This document shows positions 50,578 to 60,127 of a stretch of DNA of 64,000 nucleotides, one piece after another (positions within the stretch are counted from its first letter, which is position 1; each line of letters starts with the position of its first letter). Made by a program: the position numbers and the translations under genes. Origin of the DNA: Rebecca billardiae RCC1528 (taxonomy: Eukaryota > Haptophyta); the NCBI GenBank assembly GCA_965240325.2, contig OZ251228.1:2604001-2668000 (forward strand), read 5' to 3'. The notes under the pieces are model-generated. The model did not search any database and was not told the origin of the DNA. It worked only from the letters and a program-made list of their open reading frames with translations.

Positions 50578-51483
50578 ATGTTGAACACGGTTGTCGAGGT
50601 CATGCCGAAGGCGGACTATCTTGCGGTCGGCCTCACCGCGATGGACTGGAAACGGACCAAGACGACCAAGGAGTACGCGCGCATCTGCTTCTGGCAGTCG
50701 CAGTCCAACGAGGAGCTCGCGCAAGCATGCGCTCAGTGCGGCATCGAGCCGGGCTGCAAGGCGCAGGTTGCGCTCAAGCTGGCGCTCGTCAAGGAGCTAC
50801 CCGACGACGTCGAGTTTGCACAGGCACTCCGCGGGAAAACAGGTGACGCCGACGGCCGCCCAAAAGGCCAGTTCAAGCGCAACTTGTCGCCGGTCACTGC
50901 GCAGCCCAGCAAGAAGCGCACCACCATCTCGTGGGAAGAGTCGCTGAAGAACTGGGCTGCGCCGCTGAACGCCGAGTCGGGCGCCGGTGCCGCGGAGGAG
51001 AAGGTTCGCTGGCTACTTGGTGAGAAGGCTCTCGCGCTCCAGAAGACAAAGCTCGACGCGATCGAGAAGAAGCTCGAGAACTGGCGTCCCGGCGAGGACT
51101 GCGGCTGCGAGCCACAGGAGAAGGAGTATCGCCGTGGCGAGTGCCCGTGTGGAGACTGGGACTGCTGCGGCGATTGCGACGTGTATGACGAAGGCCTTAA
51201 CATCGAGACCTACGAGGAGATGTGTGACCGGTGCCTGTGTGAAGATTGCGCAGAGCGTGAGGAGTGGGAGGCGGACAAGCGCGAGGCAGTGCAAGATGAG
51301 CTTAAGGCGTGGGTCGCGAAGCTCCTCGGCATTGTGATCTCCGAGTGCAACGCCAAGGTCGACACGGCTGTGAAAGAGGCCATGCTCAAGGGCGTGCGTG
51401 CTGCCATTCATGACCTCTCTCCCTTCGAGACGTTTGTGCGCGAGGCGGTGCCCAAGCTCGCCAAGGACTTGACGAAGGGCTAA
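50578..51483 (+). CDS. Hypothetical Cys-rich protein, possibly with a broken SANT/Myb-like N-terminus
   Basis: The frame from ATG 50578 gives 301 residues. Features: EYARICFWQSQSNEELAQAC early on, a charged middle, a Cys-rich cluster at about residues 180-225 (CGCEPQEKEYRRGECPCGDW, then CCGDCDVYDEG, then CDRCLCEDC) that may bind metal, and a helical end closing in LAKDLTKG. Just upstream, in another frame, TKLKLANDLRASRDNTGFS resembles the segment that in Myb/SANT-like proteins precedes a conserved GFxWD turn; the current frame begins where that motif would continue. A one-base frameshift at about 50575-50585, or an unseen splice, would join them. The stop is followed by a 3' sequence repeated at 17.0 kb, so the gene may belong to a mobile or multicopy family. 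RPB7 diverges from it 322 bp upstream. Confidence 0.55.
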   Translation: MLNTVVEVMPKADYLAVGLTAMDWKRTKTTKEYARICFWQSQSNEELAQACAQCGIEPGCKAQVALKLALVKELPDDVEFAQALRGKTGDADGRPKGQFKRNLSPVTAQPSKKRTTISWEESLKNWAAPLNAESGAGAAEEKVRWLLGEKALALQKTKLDAIEKKLENWRPGEDCGCEPQEKEYRRGECPCGDWDCCGDCDVYDEGLNIETYEEMCDRCLCEDCAEREEWEADKREAVQDELKAWVAKLLGIVISECNAKVDTAVKEAMLKGVRAAIHDLSPFETFVREAVPKLAKDLTKG

Positions 51484-51539
51484 TTTGACGAGTCTAGCAG
51501 AAGTAGAAGCAGTATAGCTACCATTACGGGCGTACGTAT

Positions 51540-51594
51540 GTCAATCTCGCCTGCCTGAGCTGTGTGCGTCTCTTATTCTTATAGTAAATTGTAG
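51540..51594 (+). repeat. Dispersed 3'-UTR-like repeat, copy 2
   Basis: Matches 17005-17057 apart from an inserted TA and a single change. It begins 56 bp after the stop codon at 51481-51483, so it is in a 3' UTR position. Confidence 0.85.
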
Positions 51595-52326
<732 letters not shown>

Positions 52327-52518
52327 GTCATCATCGTCTTCATCGGGCTCTTCGTCGACGACTTCACTCCGCTTATTCGGCTGAGCGCGGCAGAGCGGGC
52401 CCGGAATCGGATAAGGTAGTGGGTGAAAATCCCATTTTCTGGCCTGTCCGGGCGGAAAATCCGGCTGCTCAGATCCGCCCCGGATTGGACCCGGACAGCA
52501 TAGTATCTAGGGACCAGG

Positions 52519-52602
52519 CAATGTTACAACTTCGTTCTCTTCGGATTTGAGCATGGGGCGGCGCCCCATTCATACAGTCAAAAGATCGCGGTTGTAACAT
52601 TG
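52519..52602. repeat. 84-bp fold-back sequence
   Basis: CAATGTTACAAC at 52519-52530 pairs with GTTGTAACATTG at 52591-52602. The centre holds a second palindrome, ATGGGGCGGCGCCCCAT near 52553-52569. It lies 61 bp before the ORF at 52663. Confidence 0.75.
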
Positions 52603-52662
52603 TCCGTGCTCGAGTTCGATGTAGCGGCCTGGGCGAATTAGTGAATTCAAAAACAGTTCATC

Positions 52663-53586
52663 ATGAATTCACTTGCGCCCACGGCCGCGATGGCGTGCCG
52701 GTGCATGGCGCCGTCCACCCGCGACGGAGTCGTGGACGGTCATCGCTACACAGCCTACGCGACAGGCGTTGTCGTGATCGAGGTGCCCGCGCCCGTTGCC
52801 AATCGCCAAGCGATTGACACGACGACCTGGCACCACATCCGCGTCAAGCGCGGCGAGGCCGTGGTCCAGCGCGTGTGCGCCAAGCTGGCCGATGTGCGGA
52901 CGGCGGCGGGTGGCGCAGGGGCCCCTGCCGATGCTATCAGGCGGCTGCTGCGGGGCCTGCTGCCGTGGTCGAGCCTGAGGCAGAAAGCGAGTCGACCGTG
53001 GAGCAGCTCAACGCTTCCGAGCTCGAGCTGCGCGCGGTCGGACCAGATGACGGCCCGCGGCCGCCCAAGCGCACACGCAAAGACGCCCGAGCAGACGCGT
53101 TCAGTCCGAGCAAAGCCTGGTCGGCGTACGAGCGCGAGCCAGCTCAGACACAGCACGAGCGCACGCGTGACGGCTCGTACGACGAGCTCGTCGGCTTGGT
53201 CATCGGGCTGCTGTCGCTCGTCGCCTCGCTCGTCAAGTCGCAGTCAGCTGAGCACAGACATCACTCCCGCCGTTCAGCTGATCGACGAGGACGAGGCGGC
53301 CAAGGCGGCGGCGGCCCAAACGCCTGGAGGAGGCGCGCAGGAGGAGGAGGCCTGCGGGGCCCGCGCCGAGGCCAGGCACCGCGGCCAGCGGCTGCAGCCG
53401 CGGGTGGCTGTCGGACAGCAGCTTTCGGCGGCACACGCTCACTCATACGTCGATCCTCATAGTGAGTCTTGCTCGAGGCGGGGCAAGGGAAAGGCTGCGG
53501 CACGCGAGCTTGCTGAGCGTGCGCAGGCCGAGCCGCAGCTGAGCCCCGAGGGTGCTCGGGACGCCGCGTACGCAGATCTATGGTGA
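52663..53586 (+). CDS. Hypothetical protein, reading frame unresolved
   Basis: Coding signal is visible but jumps frame. Frame 1 from ATG 52663 is convincing to about 52900 (VVVIEVPAPVANRQAIDTTT, WHHIRVKRGEAVVQRVCAKL). A second frame then reads VVEPEAESESTVEQLNASEL, PKRTRKDARADAFSPSKAWS and DGSYDELVGLVIGLLSLVAS to about 53235. The first frame resumes with VQLIDEDEAAKAAAAQTPGG and runs to the stop at 53586. Either two short introns or two frameshifts are needed; the only GT-AG pairs near the joins would make introns of about 26-31 bp. The basic patch PKRTRKD could be a nuclear signal. No family is recognised. A disabled gene is as likely as an intact one. Confidence 0.35.
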   Translation: MNSLAPTAAMACRCMAPSTRDGVVDGHRYTAYATGVVVIEVPAPVANRQAIDTTTWHHIRVKRGEAVVQRVCAKLADVRTAAGGAGAPADAIRRLLRGLLPWSSLRQKASRPWSSSTLPSSSCARSDQMTARGRPSAHAKTPEQTRSVRAKPGRRTSASQLRHSTSARVTARTTSSSAWSSGCCRSSPRSSSRSQLSTDITPAVQLIDEDEAAKAAAAQTPGGGAQEEEACGARAEARHRGQRLQPRVAVGQQLSAAHAHSYVDPHSESCSRRGKGKAAARELAERAQAEPQLSPEGARDAAYADLW

Positions 53587-54240
53587 TTCGCATACTACAC
53601 CGCCGAAAAAATTTCTTCGCACTGCGTGCGCGCTTATTTCTTTGATGATAAATGCTTTTTTATTAGCTTATTTTCGTATTAAATGGCGCTTTCCCGCCTC
53701 CCCAGTGCGGAAGTGCGCCAGAAAATGGGAATTCCACCCTAGTGCACGTTCAGTGCGGCACTACGTTGACATGGCACTTGACAATGACAGTCTGACCATT
53801 CGGATGCCACTACAATCTACATCATGAGTCACTTGACTACAGTAGTATTAACTCAGTAGTCGATAATAATCGATACCGCCAGGCTCACAGAGGGCGGTGC
53901 TAGCAGATGGCGCATGGCCAGACGACAGACAGACGAGAGCAGACAGACAGATGACGATCGAGACGACACGATCTCAGACGTGGACCCCGAGCGCGCGCAC
54001 GCACCGCTGCCAAAGCGGTGCGCGCCGCGCGCGTCGCATCGGCCCAGACGCTGCGCCGGAAGCGGCGCAGCGCCCCTCTATGTACAGTAGCAGCAGACAA
54101 ACAGCTCGCGGCCCCGCTCGCCGACAATAAATACGTGCACAGCAGCAGCAGGCGACAAGAACCAGTCGGCACACCATAGCTAGGGCGAGTCGGCGGGACT
54201 GGCGAGCGGGGCTGCACGGGCCACAGGCCGCGGTGACGGC
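53587..54240. other. Intergenic; no gene recognised
   Basis: 53590-53900 is AT-rich. 53900-54240 is the 3' flank of the CXXC gene; the CXXC reading frame can be extended through it only by ignoring the splice site at 54379. Confidence 0.45.
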
Positions 54241-56617
54241 TCAAGAAGTACCTGTGACCTGCGCGAGGGCGGCGGCGGCGGCGGTGCGTCGGGGTCGGCG
54301 CGGGGAGGTGGGGCAGGTCAGCCAGAGCGCGCGGGCGGTGAACGCGCGCGGGCAGGCGGGCGTCTGCGCGCGTGCGCACCTGCGCTGGTGCCGTGGCGAG
54401 CTGCGCCGCCGCCAGAGCCTCCGTCTCGGGCGGTGCGCGCGGCGGGTGCGGCGGCTGCAGCTGCAGCCGGCCGTAGAGCACTCCGAGCCCGCGCTCGAGC
54501 GGTGACACAGCAGCGTCCGCCGCGCCGGCGCGGGGCCGCTTGCGCGCGCGCGCGCCGGGCGTGACGGCGGTGAGCTCCGGCGGCTCCGCCGCCGCCCTCG
54601 CGCGCGAGCCGCCGCGCGCGAGCAGCGCGGCGTAGTACCCCGGGTTTGAGCCGGCGCGCCGCCGCTCCTTGTCCAGCTTGAACGGGCGGCGCGCGAGCCG
54701 CTGCAGCGCCTCAGGGTCGAGGGCGCTCGAGCTGGGGCCGCCTGGGAGCAGCCGGCGGCCGAAGGAGCGCGCGCCTCCGCCGCCGGTGCCGCTCGCGGGC
54801 TTGGCGACGCCGCGCGTCGGGCCGCCCGCGCTGCGCGCCGCGCCGCGCTTGCGCCGCTGGGGCGGCGGCGTGTGCGATGGCGAGAGCGCGCGCGCGGCTG
54901 CGCCGTCCGCGTCGGCGCCAGCGCGCGCCGCTCGCCTCGCGCCGCCTTTGGCGAACGTGCGCGGCGCGACGCCGAGCGACGCCGTGCCCGACGCGCCCCC
55001 GGGCGCGTCCTCCATGCCGCCGCCGCTGTGGTGCGGCGACCGATCGCCGGCGCTCACGTGCCTGCGGTGCGGGCTCCTCTGCAGCGTCGCGGGCGCGTCC
55101 TCGTCGTCGCGGTCGTCCTCGCGCGACTGCGAGTGCGAGCCGCGCCGCTTGCCCGCGACCGACGGGGCGGCGGGCCAGCCGGGCGGCGGCGGGCCGCCCG
55201 GCGAGTGCGCCACGGCCGCCGACGCCGCGGCTGCGCCCGCGCGCGCCGACGTCGCGGGCGGCTGGGCGGGCGGCGCCATGGCCGCCGCCTCGCCCCGCAT
55301 GGTCGTGCGAGCCTGGTGGCACGCGTCTGCAGCCGCGGCGGCCGCGGCCTTCGCCGCGTCCGCGGCGGCGGCGGCGGCGGCGGCCTGCGCGGTGACGAAC
55401 GAGAGAATGGCGAGGGACGAGGGCTCGATGCCGCCCTGCGCCTCCCCCGCGCCGAACGCGCCGTCCAGCCGCGCGCCGCCGGTTGGCACGGCGGCGCTCG
55501 GGAGCGGATGCAGCGGCGGCTTGCTCGGCGTGAGCTGGGGCGTGCTGCCGCGCGCGCCCCCGCCCGCGGGCGTGTAGTGCGTCGAGGTGGTCGTGCTCGC
55601 CGAGTCGGGGTGCTCGTCATGCCGCCCCGCGCGCTCGTCCGCGCGCGGCAGCTCCGCGCTCTCCACAGCCGGCGCCGCCTCCACCGCCATCGGCTCCTGG
55701 GCGGAGCCGTGCTCCCACGGGCTGCGGCGCAGCGGCAGCGCCGACGGGTGCCGCGGCGCGCCGCGCAGCGGCGACGGCGCCGAGGGCGGCGGGAGCTCGC
55801 GCGGCGGGGCGGCCCCGCCCGGGCCCTCCCCCCGCGCCTCCTCTCCGTCCGCCGCGCCGTCCACCGGCCGCGGGCGCGAGCACTTGCGCCCGATGCACGC
55901 CTGCTTCTTCACGCCCGGCCCTCCGTACTTGGGCTTGTCCTGGCAGTTCTTGCACGCGCCGCAGTCGGTGACGAGGCAGCCGGGGCAGGTGCCGCACCGC
56001 GCGAGCTTGGAGGTGCTGCCCCTGCCGCCACTCTCCGGCTCCGCCGGCGCGCGCTGCATCCTCGCGCGCGCGCGCGCCGCGGCCGCGGCCGCGCTCGCGG
56101 GCGAGCCCGGCGCCGTGCCGAGCGCGCGTCGCGCCGCCTCGGTGATCTCGGACGAGCGCGCATCGGACGAGCTCGGGTGCTTGTTCAGCATGAAGAGGCT
56201 CTCGAGCACCTCGTGCAGAGCGCTGTCCACGGGCGCCGCGCCCTCCGCTGCGGGCGCGGCCGCCTGCTCGGCCGCGAGCGCCGTCGCCGTCGCCGTCGCC
56301 GGCGTGCTGCGCGGCGGCGGCGCGGGCGCGCTGCGCGGCGGCGGCGGCGGCGGCGCAGAGGCACGCGGCGGCGGCGCGGCCGGCTTGGCGTGCTGCAGGT
56401 TGATGCACGCGCGGCGCACGCACGCCTGCTTCTTGATCCCCGGCCCCCCGTTGCAGCGCTTGTCCAGGCAGTTCATGCATCGGCCGCAATCCGTGCGCAC
56501 GCAGCCGGCGCACGTGCCGCAGCGTGTGTTTCGAGGGCCAGCGGGGCCCGGGAACGTGGTGGCATGCGCATCGCGGCCCTCGTCCGCGCCGTGCGGCGCC
56601 TTGGCGACGTCCGCCAT
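54241..56617 (-). CDS. Protein with two CXXC zinc fingers
   Basis: Exon 1 is 54380-56617 from ATG 56617 (MADVAKAPHGADEG); a 121-bp intron (CAG/GTGCGC at 54379 to GCGCAG at 54259) leads to a short last exon ending VTGTS and a stop at 54241. Length is about 751 residues. The two CXXC domains are at residues 33-71 (RCGTCAGCVRTDCGRCMNC, then GGPGIKKQACVRRAC) and 208-246 (RCGTCPGCLVTDCGACKNC, then YGGPGVKKQACIGRKC). All eight zinc-ligand cysteines are present in each. The second has the KYGGPG form close to the usual KFGGxG; the first has RCNGGPG. CXXC domains of this kind bind non-methylated CpG in MLL, CFP1, KDM2 and DNMT1. The rest is Pro/Ala/Ser-rich with scattered basic patches and an Ala-rich helix (TAQAAAAAAAADAAKAAAAA) near the middle, and has no catalytic domain. 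A CpG-reading chromatin adaptor is the inferred role. Confidence 0.88.
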
Positions 56618-57157
56618 CGGCGGATCACCCGCGGACAAGGCGGCGGACGTTGGCAACGCGCTTGGCCGCTCCGGCCACCGGCAACAGAGGCACTGGCTTT
56701 CCGGCAAGATCGGAGGTTAGGCTTCGCGTGGCGCGCGCGCCTGTGGACGTGGCTTCATGACACAGACGAATCTAGACAAACCCGGCATTGGTCACCGGGC
56801 GGCCGGCGGATCAATCCCGCGCCTCTTGGACCTTGACCAACCGTCGTCCGCACGCCTTCTGCGCGCGAAGGCACCGCAACGGCCGCGCTAAATCGAGCGT
56901 GAGACTTGCACAGCAAGTACGAAGTACCCCTCCGGCAGCCCTGGCGGTGGAGTACCGCCCTTGCCTGGAGGGACGCCGCTTGGACGCGTGATGTACCAAG
57001 GTATCCATCGGGATAGGTGAAGGTACGATCTGAGATCCCGAAGAAGTTGAAAGGTGGAAAACAGAGAGGGGAGCAGGTGTGGAACTCCCCACCCTTGAGC
57101 CCGCACTCCAGCAGCAGGCAGCAGCATAGGAGTGCAGGACTGCTGGTGGCAAGCACG
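56618..57157. promoter_or_regulatory. 540-bp divergent intergenic region
   Basis: Separates the start codons of the CXXC gene (minus) and the membrane protein gene (plus), so it should hold both promoters. I see no TATA box or other recognised element. Confidence 0.4.
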
Positions 57158-60042
57158 ATGGCGGCCCTGCCGGGTGCATGCCGGGCAAGCCGCCATTCTG
57201 TAGCGGCCCTGCTACTTGCCCCGCTGCTCGCCCGGCATGCGCGCGCCGACATGCTTGTGACCAGCGGCCCGCCCGAGCTCGTCGGCCTCTCGCTCGTCAC
57301 GCCGCCCCACGCGTTCGGCGCGCAGCACTTTGACGTGAGCGGCCGCGTCGTGCTCTCGCGCGACGACGAGTGGGAGTGCGGCACGAGCCGCGGCGGGCTC
57401 GCGTGCGACACGCGGTACGTGGGCGAGGCGCCGCTCACGGGGCTCGTGGTGATCTTGCCCGGCGTGTGCGTGTGGAACTGCGGCGCCGAGGCCGTCGCGC
57501 GCGGCGCGCACGCCGCGGGCGCCGCCCTCGTCGCCACCTTCTTTGTAGACGCGGCGCGCTCGGCGCTCCTCGGGCTGCGGCCCGAGCCGGGCTTCGACTG
57601 GCGCTTCTTCTTCGTGGGCGACGCGCGCGAGCTGGCCGAGCCGCCGAGCGTCACCCTGACCCAGGCCGCCGGGCTACCGCTGCTCGACGCGCTCGCGCGG
57701 CCGGACGAGGCCGAGGTGCGCGTGCGCGTCACGCCTTCGGCCAACGCGTGGCGCCGCTTCAACGACGGGCCGCCGTGGGTGCTGTGGCAGCTCGCGCTGT
57801 CGGCGCAGACGGCGTACGTGCTCGAGTGCGCGCTGTGCCGGCTGGTCGCCTTCGTCCGGCACGACGGCGGCCTCGCGCCCACCGTGCCTCAGCTCGTGCT
57901 CGCGCTCGAGCTCGCGCTCAACAGCGTGCGTCTGTGCTTCTTTGCGCTCGACCCGATCGGCACGCGCGGGCTGCTGCCGCTGCAGGTGTGGTCGCTGCTC
58001 ACGAGCGTGCACATGCCGCTCGCGGCGGTGACGACGGCGCTCGTGCTCGCGTACTTCTCCGCCGCCGCCGCCGCGCGCGGGCTCGCCTCGCCGCGGCTGC
58101 CGGGCTGGTACGCGCGGCTGGTGGTGGCGTGCGCGCTGCTCTCATTCGGGCTGGACATCCCGCTGTCTGTGCTCGCGTCCTTCTACCAGCTGCGCTCGGT
58201 GGCGGCGGACTCGCTGCGGCTGTTCCTCTCGTTCGTGCCGCACGCGCTGCTGCTCGGGCTCACGTTTGTCGCCGAGCGCCGGCTGCGCGCCGCGCTCGCC
58301 AGCTCGAACCAACCGCCGTTGCTCATCGAGCGGCTGTGCGCCCGCGTGCGCGCGTCGATCAGGTGGCAGCTGCTCTTCCTGTGCGCCGGGCCGGTGGCCG
58401 TGCAGCCGTGCTGCTTCCACGCGCGCTGGCCGCGGCTGGTGCTCACCGGCGCGCTGTCCGTGGGCGTGCTCAGCTGCTCGTACGTGCAGGTCACCGTGTT
58501 CGTGCCGCGCGCGCGCGTGCCGATCGGGCCGCTGCAGGCGGCGGGCGCGGCGCTCGCGTCCGCGCTCGAGCGCGCGCGCGGCGCCGCCGCCGAGCGGCTC
58601 GCGTTCGCGTACGGCCGGCTGCGCGAGGGCGGCGGCGCGGGCGGCGCGCGCGGCGGCGCGCGCAAGCCGTCTGACGTGCGCTCGCGCACGGGCAGCGACG
58701 TGTTCGCCGCCGGCGCCGCCGAGCTGCGCGGGCTGCAGCCGCACCTGCTGCTCGGCGTCTCGCTGCCCTACCTGCGCGAGCTGCAGGCCGAGCTCGCGGG
58801 GCCGGAGGGAGCAGCGGCCGGAGCGGGGCGCGAGGCGGGCGGCGGGGAGAATGGGCGGCGTGCCGACGGCGCGGGCGGCGACGGCGGCGGGAGCGGAGGC
58901 GGGAGGAGGGGCGGCAGGGGCGCGCGCGGCGAGGGCTCGGGCCGCGGCGCGCCGTCGGTGAGCACGCGCACCGTCGCCGAGCGCGTGAAGGCGCTCACCG
59001 CCGCCTCCCGCCTCTCGCTGTGCGAGGAGCGGCTGCGTGCGCGCACGGCGGACGGCAAGCGCGCGGTCGGCCCGGCCTCGCTCTTCGTGTCACACGCGCA
59101 GGTGCGCACACGCGCGCGCCTTGGGCCGCGCGCGTGCGACCGACCGCGCGCTGCGCGCGCCTCCTCGCGCGCCGCGCGATCTCGACACGACGTCCGGCGC
59201 CCCGCCCCGTGCTGCCCTGCGCTGCGCTGCGCGCCCGCCCGCTCTCGGCACGCTCCGGCGGCACGATCGCTCGCGACGGGCGCGCGCCAGGCGTGCGACT
59301 TTGGCCGGCTGATTGGCGCGCTCGAGGCGCACCAGCGGCTGCACGGCGTCCCGCAGCAGGAGTGGGGGCGCACGTACGTGTGGGTCGACGTCTTCTCCTT
59401 CCGGCAGCACGCGGTCGAGACCGACCTCGCCTTCTTGGGGCAGCTGCTCACACGGCTGGGCAAGGTGCTGATGGTGCTCGGTGCGGCCACGGGCGGCGCG
59501 CACGGCCCGGCGCGGATGGCGCGCCTCTCCTGGCGCGCCGCGCGCGCCGCGCGAGCCTCGGCCCGTGCGCCCAACTGCCTGGCGCCCCGACGCTGCGCTG
59601 ATCGCCCTGCCCCGCGCGCGCGCGCGCGCGCTCGGCAGACCCATGGGACCGGCCGCTCTGCCTCTCGCGCGTGTGGTGCCTCTTCGAGCTCGTGCAGTGC
59701 CTCTCGCCCGACGTGCAGCTCGAGCTCACGCTGTGCGACCAAGAGCAGCGCCGCTTCGCCGCCGCGCTCGCGCGCGAGCCGCGCAAGCGCATCGAGGCGC
59801 GGCTCACCTCCTTTGACGCCGCCAAGGCGCGCGCCTTCCTCGAGGCGGACCGGCGCGCGATCATGGAGCTGATCGAGGCGCGGCCTGGCGGCGTCGCGCA
59901 GTTCAACGCCGACACGCATGCCGTCGTCCGGCAGGCGCTCGCCTCGTTCAGCTGGCTCGCCGACCATGCGCAGCACGGCGGCACGGGTGACGACGACGAC
60001 GATGGCGTCGTCGGCGGCCACGACGACGGTCGGCCGACATGA
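57158..60042 (+). CDS. Multi-pass membrane protein with C-terminal TIR-like domain
   Basis: Three exons: 57158-59101, 59291-59480 and 59639-60042, 845 residues. Introns: CAG/GTGCGC at 59102 to CGCCAG at 59290, and GTGCGG at 59481 to CGGCAG at 59638, the latter joining VLMVL to DPWDRPLCLSRVWCLFE. An N-terminal signal peptide (SVAALLLAPLLARHARA) precedes an extracellular domain with several Cys (DDEWECGTSRGGLACDT; VCVWNCGAEAV). About seven hydrophobic segments span residues 205-450. A Gly/Arg-rich linker follows. The C-terminal region begins SLFVSHAQACDFGRLIGALE, continues YVWVDVFSFRQHAVETDLAF and SRVWCLFELVQCLSPDVQLE, and resembles TIR-type or TIR-like folds (a SH-D start, a WVD strand and an RxWCLFE block); that is inference from motif order. 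It ends in a Gly/Asp-rich tail. A receptor linking an external ligand to TIR-like signalling or NAD metabolism is possible but unproven. Confidence 0.75.
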
Positions 60043-60127
60043 CGAAATCCGTGCGATGAACCGCAGTGACGAACGGTGGTTGTCGATCGGGTGGTCGCTC
60101 GAGAAATGTGCGATGCACGCATACGTC

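Noticed and set aside
53900-54379. Extension of the CXXC protein to the end of its open frame at 53900
   Set aside because: A CAG/GTGCGC donor at 54379 and a GCGCAG acceptor at 54259 give a short last exon; the extended part is low-complexity.
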